This document shows, piece by piece, positions 51,001-58,955 of a stretch of DNA of 64,000 nucleotides. The DNA is from Marchantia polymorpha subsp. ruderalis (lineage: Eukaryota > Streptophyta > Marchantiopsida > Marchantiales > Marchantiaceae): contig AP031352.1 in the NCBI GenBank assembly GCA_037833965.1, forward strand, positions 32,304,501 through 32,368,500, given 5' to 3'. The translations under genes and the position numbers were made by a program. A model generated the notes under the pieces. It saw nothing but the letters and a program-made list of their open reading frames with translations, was not told the DNA's origin and did not search any database. The first letter of the stretch is position 1. Every line of letters starts with the position of its first letter.

Positions 51001-52087
51001 TACCTCCGCATGTCCAACATGACGGTCCCTGTGGCTGACCCGAAAATGAAGGCAGTGGTGGCCGCGCACTAGGCTCTCTGTGACCTGAAGGATGTCGTGT
51101 ATGACCTCCACGACTCCCACTTAAGGGACGAGACTGTGCTGGGCTATGTGGGATACGCGAGGTAGTGGTCGTGTCCCTCGCAAATGTAGACGTCACCACC
51201 CTCTCCTCCACCATGTTAAGCTCAATCTTCTCAGAAAGAGCAAACACATGGGCTAATGTGGGTGATGAGTCGCTCATGAGAGTAGCATCACGCACTCTCC
51301 TCCGCAACTCTCTGTCAAGGATCCGATACCAGTACTGGACAGCCTGTGCCTCAGTCACACCGTGAGTAACTGAGATGAGCCGTCGCATACGAGTGTATGC
51401 CTCACGAAGACTCTCACCAGTCTTCCGCTCAAACTCCTGGAGGCTCCTCAACTTCTCCGTTTTCACCCCCTGATAATTCTTCCTCAATCTCTGGAAGAAC
51501 TCAGGAATGGGGCTAAACGAAGGTACGCCACTAGCATCTCCCCTCGTGCTGCCACCGGCAATGCTAACAGTACCGCTGCTGGTACTAGTACCAGTTGCGC
51601 CAACTGCTCCACTGGTACCCTCGCTGATGCTACTACTCGCACCTCCACTGATGCCGATACTCGCAGCTCCACTGGGACCCACACCACCTTGGGTAATGGA
51701 TGAGTAGTTCGGAGACCAATGCCGTCTCCATGCATCAATCTCTACAGCATACTCTCTCCCAAACTCATGATAATCGTCCATGGGAGGCCCCTCCAAATGC
51801 TGGAATAATCCCTTCCATGCAAAGAAGGGTGTAAACAACGTGGGGTTACGCAAAAACTGCATATCACACCACGTGTCGAACTCCTGAATAAAATCATCAA
51901 GCTCGATGGTGCCCACTGCACCAGAGTAACGTCGAGGGCCCTTCGAGGCCCCGTACATCACGTCCATGTCCCAAATCAATGGGGTGGGAACACTAGACGA
52001 TATCACCCCCAAAGACTCTGTGTCTGCAACACTCTGGTCCTGCTCCGCAACAACTGGCGAAATAGGTGAAGGTAGCCGGTACCTCAA
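48068..52087 (-). CDS. gag: Gag-protease-cytosine-5 DNA methyltransferase polyprotein
   Basis: The frame encodes 1339 residues. A gypsy capsid-like region (about 60-290) includes QEFERKTGESLREAY near 214-228. Zinc knuckles lie at about 357-370 (CWTCGGSHMRKDC) and 389-402 (CDHCHRPGHPRERC), followed by an RGG-rich basic stretch (405-445). A retropepsin site LLDSGAQ is near 699. Residues about 935-1265 form a complete C5 methyltransferase: motif I DLFGGISTG (946), motif IV GWPCQG with the catalytic Cys near 1035, motif VI ENV (1078), motif VIII AHRARLWWTN, and the ERxRAMGF and LGQAMDLN C-terminal motifs. The order and the AHRAR-x-x-W-x-N string resemble DNMT3/DRM enzymes, which methylate DNA de novo. 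No PWWP, ADD or UBA domain is attached. The enzyme would be packaged or translated with Gag, so it could act on element cDNA or at the integration site (inference). The start is the first in-frame ATG. Confidence 0.93.
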   Translation of the reverse strand: MRYRLPSPISPVVAEQDQSVADTESLGVISSSVPTPLIWDMDVMYGASKGPRRYSGAVGTIELDDFIQEFDTWCDMQFLRNPTLFTPFFAWKGLFQHLEGPPMDDYHEFGREYAVEIDAWRRHWSPNYSSITQGGVGPSGAASIGISGGASSSISEGTSGAVGATGTSTSSGTVSIAGGSTRGDASGVPSFSPIPEFFQRLRKNYQGVKTEKLRSLQEFERKTGESLREAYTRMRRLISVTHGVTEAQAVQYWYRILDRELRRRVRDATLMSDSSPTLAHVFALSEKIELNMVEERVVTSTFARDTTTTSRIPHSPAQSRPLSGSRGGHTRHPSGHREPSARPPLPSFSGQPQGPSCWTCGGSHMRKDCPQEREGQTPQARPQPAQVTCDHCHRPGHPRERCFDLHPELRSGGRGRGGDAPRGRGGRGGRVGRGGRGGRGTGAIERTAASATSATESAMAARIEQLEQRLAAMAGLGTSTSTSYEGEDFSYLASAAQVEASVAVTRGGARTSEPRGATVELDPQRGEGGRQSRLPQSFLLSEVGSSSSMRPAPPSDTRVRTEVLTSSVVNADVPSSAVMRMATSVLRSPLFSATELIDSGIDLARVFRVAATSCEHGRVAATSAEIREDTVEDPSSTSALFEETIWQAAAARMESLPARPAIDRESIVPGVCMVDNRSGLFRLVSSTGQVYVPARVLLDSGAQPLMLGKAACISLGIRRSELEPCPFQIQTSLGGASNRSYFMTRESIAVQLRHDHPHDSSQFGVRAVVTSAESYDVLVGGVVLYPMGFRMDYWTETAAYRPGWQSGDGRLSELPVRFISRDRPLGSSSAVLASVAGFSGVLTWPDDLLEGNMSADDTSLYEDVEEVVSFTAAATSPLDVPLWSSCQALQLEADRLVKKAWSEASLPAEPDRASADWLVSGSSALSPLVTTPVAWEYSSEGVCMLDLFGGISTGLAAVLQSGILVRRYLYVEKDETARRVSSRHVAQLMRRFPSLLPRSAVRGFQKALPSDISLLGAPDLDRVGHIDMVIAGWPCQGHTRAGHGTGLHDPRSRMFWEMMRVLRHLQVQQTRSPAYILENVPLLGDTRAQLMASVHQVRAWIGSAVLLDAARVGSRAHRARLWWTNLLPREILRHAYDSVKRDTTLTVDSILDVSRHSQVVRVADRSPMALVNRVGQPRMALPTFVSYPASHAYRDGGPGLLWDSTLHQLVEPNADERERAMGFLTGVTAASSVSEASRRQVLGQAMDLNCLTWIVSLGLAEQRRLRADLVVVTPLISSLPTGTVVAMAGGDRRNICHPWSLWDVTKGLARVAAHAVGEDSHVEVATKEGTENPSLQCVA

Positions 52088-55000
52088 CCCACTCCGCGTA
52101 AATCCACTGCGGTCCTCAACAGGACCACTAGACTGCTCCGTGATGACGAGACCTCAACTGGCACCACTGCCAGATCTCCACCCAATAACCCAATCCGCCC
52201 CTGACGTCGTGCTGCACTGAGCCACTCTAGCCCTACTAGCTAAGGGGTATGGGCAACCTAATCTGTCATCACAGCAAGAAGACTCTCACGGTCTACTGGT
52301 CATCACTCCAGTCTCACCGTGAGAGAAACATAGATAGACCGGCCGGTGATCAAGTCCAGCCCCCTATCGCCAGCACACAGGAGTAAAACAACTCCGGAAA
52401 TCAGCGTCACCCCTACACGGGCGCGCACCAGGAAGCAAGACTGGAGAGGATCCAAACACAAGCAACCAGCTAGCAACGACTTTCCAGTCTAAAGGAAACA
52501 CAGCACAAAACAAGACAACACACACGGGACATCGCATCGCTTCGCGATCCCGATTCGATCTCCATCGCCCCCTACCATCTTCCGTCTGCAAGTGCCCATT
52601 TAACGCAGAAGATCATCCACTCGTCATGCTCCGTGTCTGCTTCTTTCACGTCCCCAACGCTATCTCCTTCATCGAACAGAAGATATCTCCACCAAGCTGT
52701 CTTAACAGCAAATCACACCTCCCCTTCCACTAGGGCAAGGAATCTAAAACTGTTACTTACTCTAATCGTTCAACATAAGAAAAGAGATACAGCTAAAACA
52801 TATACTTCCACTAGCTCAACAAACATATACACTAAGAACTATAGAAGTACATGTCTTCACAACCGAAAAACTCATATAGGTAAGATTGAGTGCAAATTTT
52901 CAATCTTTTCAGAATATTTTTATAATTATTTTTTTTTTTCTCTCTCTCTTCTCTTTTTTTTTTTTTTCTCACATCTGACTGAACATCCACCAAGGAAAGA
53001 TGTTTTCGCTTAAGAATACTACTCTTGGTAACTGCAGTAACACCTGAACTCACAGTAATTTACTTCTGGTAGGATTCTCTAACCCAAGTAACTAGTCTAG
53101 TGGAGTAATTTTTCTGTAAACTGAATCACTGAAGATATTTACGATTTAACATAAATATATGGTAGATCCAAAGGCTCTATTATTCATATTCATTGAATAT
53201 GAACACTCATAAGTAGAAATCCTGTGAAAAACAGCAGACCTACCCTCTAGTTTTGAATTCTATCTCAAAGGAATCCGGTGCAGATTGGGGCTTCGGCTTC
53301 TTGGAGGCGGAAAGCATAGTCGACCCCCCGGTTCCACCACTGCTCAGTCTCTTCTTCTGAGACATTAATCTTTTACACAGAACAGCTTCCGGTTCCTCCA
53401 CCCCCTGTTGCACTTTTCTCCTTTCCGCGCATCTCTGCTTTAATCCTCCCTCTAATCCTCCCTAAACCTTGCTTTAATCCTATGGACCCAAGCTAAAGTA
53501 TTGATTTACTACTCAAATTCAAAACCTGCAGTGATTTAACATCTTACAAGAGTTTCGTGTAAGATCATTGTGACTATTCCAACAAGACATTGAAGAAGGA
53601 CCAAGCAGCATATCTTAATCACAATTTCACTGCTAAATACTTACTAGATCATTTGAACTGACTTGTCACTCTCAAAAGTAGGTCCTTTTGCTCTGATTTC
53701 AAGAGATTCTCTGTCTCGTAGACTTCCTGGAGCTCCCAACCGAAAACCCTTTGAGCCGCTTTCATAATTGAAGATTGCCTCGCTGTCAAGCACATCTGAG
53801 CAGCGTGAACCCGACAAGCAAACATCCGCCATCCATCAACAGCTTAAGTCGACAAGAACCAAGCTCTCCCAAGGTCTTCCTTATCTCAAGGGGCTGGCGT
53901 CACCCTTACGCGCCCTTAGGACAGAGAGTAACGATTTCCGATCAAGTAAACCCAGGGTGGAATCCATGGAACCTCTCCCACCATCCATCTTCTTACGGCA
54001 TCTCTTTCGTCGTGATACAAAATCCTAGTTCGAGAATGAGAAGAAAGCCTGACTACAGCGTGGGTGAGGCGAGGAAGGAAAGCGAAGGACAAACTGTGTA
54101 AAATCTGACAGTTTTAAAACAGTAGACACCAGGAAGGATGCACTAGACACTATTTTGATAATCAATCTGTGAGCTTCAGACAGGCATCTATCTAACAGAA
54201 AGGCTTCTCCCGTTCTCAGGATATAAGGAGGCGATGTTGACACCTGCGAAAACAAACCTCGTGGCTTATCTTTGCGACTCACATGGAGCTTCGATCATGC
54301 TTTCCAACCTCTATCATCCACAAGAAAGTCTCAATTGGACTGCACATCGGGAGGCCTCACTCGGTTATTGTCCAAGTTGAAAAAGACCCGATTCTCGAGA
54401 GCACTTCTCCTCAGTCGCTTAACTCTAGTCATCCCCATTCAGGCCTTCGGGGCCTAATCAACACAAATGTATATCATCGCAGATTTGATATACAAGCGAC
54501 TTTTATTTCAGCACATCTAGCAGCACTCTCGTTCAAAGGCCAGGCTAACAAGCACCCTAATCATCTTCTTCGCCTAAGCAAGCCGCTCGCTCGGCCGAGT
54601 GCCCGGACACCGCAGTCCGCCCCCCGTTCAAATGGTGCGTATCGGGCAGGTCCGATCGAAGACCAGCCTCCTCACGAGAAAAGCCGAGCAGAGTGACAAG
54701 AGAAGCAGACAGGCGCAGCACGACGCCGGGAAGAAGCAGGAAGTCCGAACAGGAGTTCCGGGAATGAACGTCGAGCTCTGGCAGCAGAGACGACCGATAG
54801 CAGCGAGTAGCAGCAGGAGCAGCAGGTAGTCACTCGCAGGCAGGCGTAGGCAGAGGGCCTGGTAGCTACATGCGAATTCCAGCCATTTTCTCAAACGTGC
54901 AGCACAGCAACTCCCCACATTCGAGCCCAATTTCCTGAATCCGATTCAATCCGCGAGTTCTTCCTTCCTTCCTGTACGATTCGTGTGCTTCTTCGCATAA

Positions 55001-55510
55001 AGCTTAGATCGATACTTCCTTGTGCACCTGAAATTTGATGATTTTCAGTCCCCTCCAAATTCGACTTTCACTGAGTCACTTTCATTTGCTTCCGAAATCT
55101 GTCCTTCCTGATTCCAGCGAAAATAGATATTGACTCACTGTACTAGCCTTCTTTTACAGTTTCAAGTCATGTGATCCTGCACAATTCCAAGCAGTAACAC
55201 TAGCAACGTGTTTTACGAACCACGGCCCATTGCGCCACCGCAGGATGGAGCTCCGAAGCAACACTACTTGTGACACAATCCGTCGCTCTGCCTTGCCTGC
55301 TAAAAACGAGCTCGATGTACGCAGATCAAAGGGGATGTATTCAAACGAAAATCCAATCAAACACGCGGATGGATTTGAAAATGAACGCGAATCAATTCCA
55401 GAGTGTCAGGATCAACCCAACCGCAAAGGATAGGGAGAAAACGCACAACAAGAACCGAAACCTGAAATTATGACATCGATCGCACAATGCCACGAAACCA
55501 GTTCTTCGAG
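52088..55510 (-). other. 3.4-kb leader of the methyltransferase-gypsy element
   Basis: The leader lies between A1 and gag. The gag-proximal part (about 52088-52830) is homologous to the same part of the second element (about 58945-59820). The LTR-proximal 2.6 kb shows no visible similarity to the second element's leader. On the sense strand it holds a long A/G-rich tract (52928-52970), a 41-codon frame (53240-53365, MSQKKRLSSGG...) ending at a GTAGGT that could serve as a splice donor, and frames of 62 to 100 codons (53644-53832, 54628-54930). Captured host sequence, spliced leader exons or upstream ORFs are all possible. Confidence 0.6.
55499..55510 (-). promoter_or_regulatory. Putative self-primer binding site
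   Basis: The twelve bases after the 5' LTR read CTCGAAGAACTG on the element's strand. They are exactly complementary to CAGTTCTTCGAG inside the LTR (55681-55692), and not to the usual initiator-tRNA end (no TGGTATCAGAGC). A TATA-like motif lies about 30 bases upstream of the internal copy in the LTR family, so that copy would be at the very 5' end of the transcript. This is the layout of Tf1-type self-priming. Confidence 0.65.
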
Positions 55511-55803
55511 TGAAATAAACGGGAGATTCCCCACTGGAATTCCCGTCGGTCAATTACCCTACTGGCAACAAACCGTCACCGTCACAAACATGAGTCAAGC
55601 CCAACCCACTCCACACTCGGAGAATCCAGGTCGACGCAAAAGGGAAAGTCACTCTACGCTCCCAACGCTTCCAGGCTCGACTCGAAGAACTGACGTTCTT
55701 CGAGCCGTCCCCGACTCTGTACCCCTCGTGACTGGAACCCTAACTTTACGGCTAAATATAGTAAGTGTCTGAACTTCGTGAGCCGACTCGTAACTACATG
55801 ACA
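55511..55803 (-). repeat. LTR copy A1 (5' side), 293 bp
   Basis: This LTR has the same 293-bp length and TG...CA ends as A2, with two differences. It is the 5' LTR of the minus-strand element. Unlike the left end, it has no 119-bp B repeat on either side. Confidence 0.95.
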
Positions 55804-56288
55804 CTTTAAACAGTTAATTAAACCTAAGTTGTAGCCAAAACATGATAGAGTTAAATATATAGAGGTAAATAAAAAATTACTAGTAAACTTTACTTGTGCT
55901 CCTCATGCAGAACATGCATAGTCATACAATGTCTCCTAAAGCTTTTCAAAGAAATAACTTTGGTTAACACACTTTGAATATACTAACAATTTTGACAAGC
56001 TCAATCTTTGTATTAGAATTTGCATTTTTGATAAAATGATACCTGATGTTGATGTGTTTGATAACATTGTCTAATACTTGATTTGCAGCAAAATGTAGTG
56101 CACTTTAGCTATCATAGTGAAGATTGACAACCTTTAGTTTCAATCTTATCTGAGTAATAAGCTCATCCAATCAAATAGCTTCCTTTAATGATTTTGCAGC
56201 CGTTACATACTCATCTTTTGTTGTAGACTGAGCTATGCACTTATGCAAGATACATCACAAATTGATGCATACATCATCAAATGTAAAC
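55804..56288 (-). mobile_element. Ty1/copia RNase H fossil
   Basis: On the minus strand this 485-bp stretch retains the C-terminal RNase H region of copia pol. STTKDEYVTAAKS (about 56200-56238) and KHINIRYHFI (about 56032-56061) match the family motifs STTEAEYxAAAxA and KHIDIRYHFI. It is broken in several places, and its LTRs are not recognisable. It lies between the 5' LTRs of the two gypsy elements and is presumably older than both. Confidence 0.85.
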
Positions 56289-56547
56289 TATCAGGTAGTT
56301 TTTGGTTTTACTAAAAATAGTAGTCGCCTAGGGTTTCAGGTCGTAGGGTATAGCGTCGAAGGAGACTCGAAGAATGTAAGTTCTTTGAGTCAAGCCTAGC
56401 GCGTTGGGAGTAGTGCCCGTGAGCATCGACCTGCAATCTCCGAGTGTGGAGTGGGTTTGGCTTGACTATGTTTGTGACGGTGACGGTTTCTTGCCAGTAG
56501 GGTAATCAGACCGACGGGTTTCTAGTGGAAAAATCCCATACTTTTCA
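56289..56547 (+). repeat. 5' LTR of the second element (diverged A copy)
   Basis: The sequence aligns with A1/A2 read in sense, from TATCAGGTAGTT (cf. TGTCATGTAGTT) to CTTTTCA, including the TATAG motif at 56349-56353, the internal primer-like copy at 56378-56389 and the GTGTGGAGTGGGTT block. It is about 259 bp long and clearly more diverged than A1 versus A2. The following bases CTCGAAGAACTG (56548-56559) are identical to those after A1. Confidence 0.88.
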
Positions 56548-58919
56548 CTCGAAGAACTGAAGTTTTAGTTTTCTTTCCCATGTTTGACACTAAGTCCGTG
56601 GCAAATATTACAATTTGATGTGTGTTACATGTTCGAGGGTTTTTTAGAGATAAGTTTTGGCTGTCACGGCATCATAGGTTGTTGAAGCCGATGTGTTCTT
56701 GCCTATGAGACTCCTGAGATTTTGCTGATTTGAATTTTGACTGAGGCGAATAGAGAGATAGAGAAAGATCGAGGTCCGAAGGCGTTTCTGTGCGTGACTC
56801 TTCTAGGGATACTCAGAGGAGTTTTTGGTCTTGGAATGATCCAGGCGTTTGAGAGTTTGCGCACAATTCTGATGCGAGAAGTATCAAGAGTGTTTTAGGG
56901 CTTGGAATTGGTCAACGGAACGAGCGAGTTTTTTCTGCCAAATTTTGGCAGAATTGATGTTACGGTTCTGAGCTTCGGGGTCAAAGTACGAGTCGCTTGC
57001 AGGTCGTCACTCCTTGGCCCGCGGAACGAGCTCAAATCATGTCCACCGTATTGAAGTGATGTTTCTCTTGTCGTAGGCTTTAGACCTTTTTGGGGAGATC
57101 CAAGCTTTGTCCGTCGTTCACATTGACATACAGGAGAACGAGAGAAAGTGAGATCGGGAGAAAGACAAAGCGAGTGATTCGAACCATCACATGAAACAAC
57201 AGCTGCAGCAAGGATCATTGACTGGTGAAAGCGAGGAAGTAGACTGAGTGCCGAGCCCCTTGTTTGGAAGGCCACCTTTAGCTTCGTCCTCGACAAGAGT
57301 TTCCAGTTCTTCTCAATCACAAGTTAATGGGCCAGAGTCGAAGGATTTTGTAAATGTAAGGGAGAGTAGGGAGACTAAGACTAGGAGTTCTCTACTCAAC
57401 GTGGAACAACATACATGCATTGTATTACAGGGCTTGGAAGAGCTATTGCCGTTGTGTTGACATACACAAACTACAGTCGTGGATACATTATGTTCGAAGC
57501 CAAAGCTGCTCTGTAGAAAGTTCGCACTTGTCATCCAAAGTTGGACTCCATCAAGACTGCTACATCGGATTTGTTGTCTGGTAATTCAAAGGAGGAGGTG
57601 AAATTGACCTGGTACAGAGGAACCACTCAGAGTGTCAAAGTTGCCAGACTTTATGTCGGCTAGTATGAACGAGTTGCGTTCAACGAGAATCAAGAAGGTG
57701 CTGATGCTCTACAACCGCATCAACTCGTAGTCGCATTAAATGCAAGCCTAGATTGCTCTCATACCTAAGCCGATGCACTCCAGGTCAGCAAGCAGCAAGA
57801 GTCTCCAACATTTTTCACTGATTATGCAGAGCCTTGCTGTGTACACGCCAAGTAGATAGTGCGTGCTTCCGGATTTCAGCTAAGTCATCCTGTAACTCGA
57901 AACACGTTCTGATCACCTGTTCGAATTCAGATTCCATCAACTAAGGTGCCCTGGTTTAGTAATGGTTTCATGTTCGGTGTTAATGCTTGACTAAGATCGC
58001 CTCTGTTAGTTGAACCCATCTCCTTCTAAAGATTGAGGAACGATTGTGGTTTATAGTTTCTTATCACAGACGGTATGTGTTTCCTGTAACATAGTACTAT
58101 TTCAATTGTTTCTCATATTAGTTTGCCCTTAGGTTAGCAGACAACCGGTTGCTATGTGAAAGAAAAATAAAAGTACTTTCCGTAGTACTTCATTCTAGAT
58201 TTCAAAGTGTCGAAGTACATCTTTTCGATCCAAACATATCGACTTTGTACTGTTGAGGTACCATTGTTCAAACAAGGGCCTCACACTAGATACAACAAGT
58301 TTAGTGCGTTCTTACGTAATTGGAACTGTAGCTTGTATCATTCATATTAGTTGTTACTGTGCACAACTTTGACGTGCAGACAATAACCTAGAGACAGGGT
58401 AAACTTTAAAAATCCAAATATGTGGATTAAGCTCCCTTGAGCTGGGTAGTCGATCTAGATGATTCCACTGGAGGACTCAGGTGGCATCTGATCACAATCA
58501 TTCTCTCAATGATTTGAGAGAGTTTATCTTGTGATGATCTTATTACACTTCCGCACCTAGTGAAGGTTACAAAGATGTGTTTTGAAATATCTGATCATGT
58601 GCTCTATAATATCCGACCAACTAGGAAATCCATGGTTTGACCCTAGATTTAGTTTAATACTCAAGCTTCAGGCACAATTTCTGAGTCTTGAGTAGAAGTA
58701 CGGTTAAGTTGTTTCTGTCAATACCTACCAAGTTGTTGTTGGAGTATGGATAAAGAAAGAAGTAGGTTGCTTCTTGAGTTATACAAATGATTCACTGTCA
58801 TTTGAGTGATTCATTTGAAAGTTATATTGAGGTTTTAATCTCCAGACGTTGAGAAGCTCAAGCTAGGTTGATTTGATCTTATACTAGCCTTCTAGTTTCT
58901 ATTTGTGAAAGAAAAATTA

Positions 58920-58944
<25 letters not shown>
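56548..58944 (+). other. LTR-proximal leader of the second element
   Basis: About 2.4 kb that I cannot align with the matching part of the younger element. It holds a 70-codon frame at 57248-57460 that ends in a Ser-rich, unremarkable sequence, plus other coding-like patches near 57480-57720. It is probably captured or replaced sequence, with no domain recognised. A (TA)n microsatellite (58924-58952) marks the edge of the shared leader. Confidence 0.5.

Positions 58945-58952
<8 letters not shown>
58924..58952. repeat. (TA)n microsatellite
   Basis: An uninterrupted TA run of about 29 bases inside the leader of the second gypsy element, at the point where homology to the younger element's leader begins. 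Confidence 0.95.

Positions 58953-58955
<3 letters not shown>

Larger units (their letters stand above)
44239..55803 (-). mobile_element. Ty3/gypsy element with DNA methyltransferase; looks whole
   Basis: The element is about 11.6 kb, read right to left. Its parts are the 5' repeat A1 (55511-55803), a leader of 3.4 kb, gag-protease-methyltransferase (48068-52087), RT-RNase H-integrase-PHD (44939-48061), a G-rich polypurine-like tract (44771-44780), then B1, A2 and B2. Both long frames are open. A1 and A2 differ at only 2 of 293 positions, so the insertion is young, about a quarter of a million years if the grass intergenic rate applied, which is uncertain here. Outer ends read TGTC...GACA, and CTTT occurs at both flanks (44235-44238 and 55804-55807) as a possible 4-bp target duplication. 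The right flank is a Ty1/copia fossil. The body is GC-rich relative to its surroundings. Methyltransferase-bearing gypsy elements have been reported in the charophyte Klebsormidium. Confidence 0.93.

Noticed and set aside
55681-55704. LTR palindrome CTCGAAGAAC-TGAC-GTTCTTCGAG as a heat-shock element
   Set aside because: The GAA and TTC units are not spaced as nGAAnnTTCn. The complementarity to the primer site explains it better.
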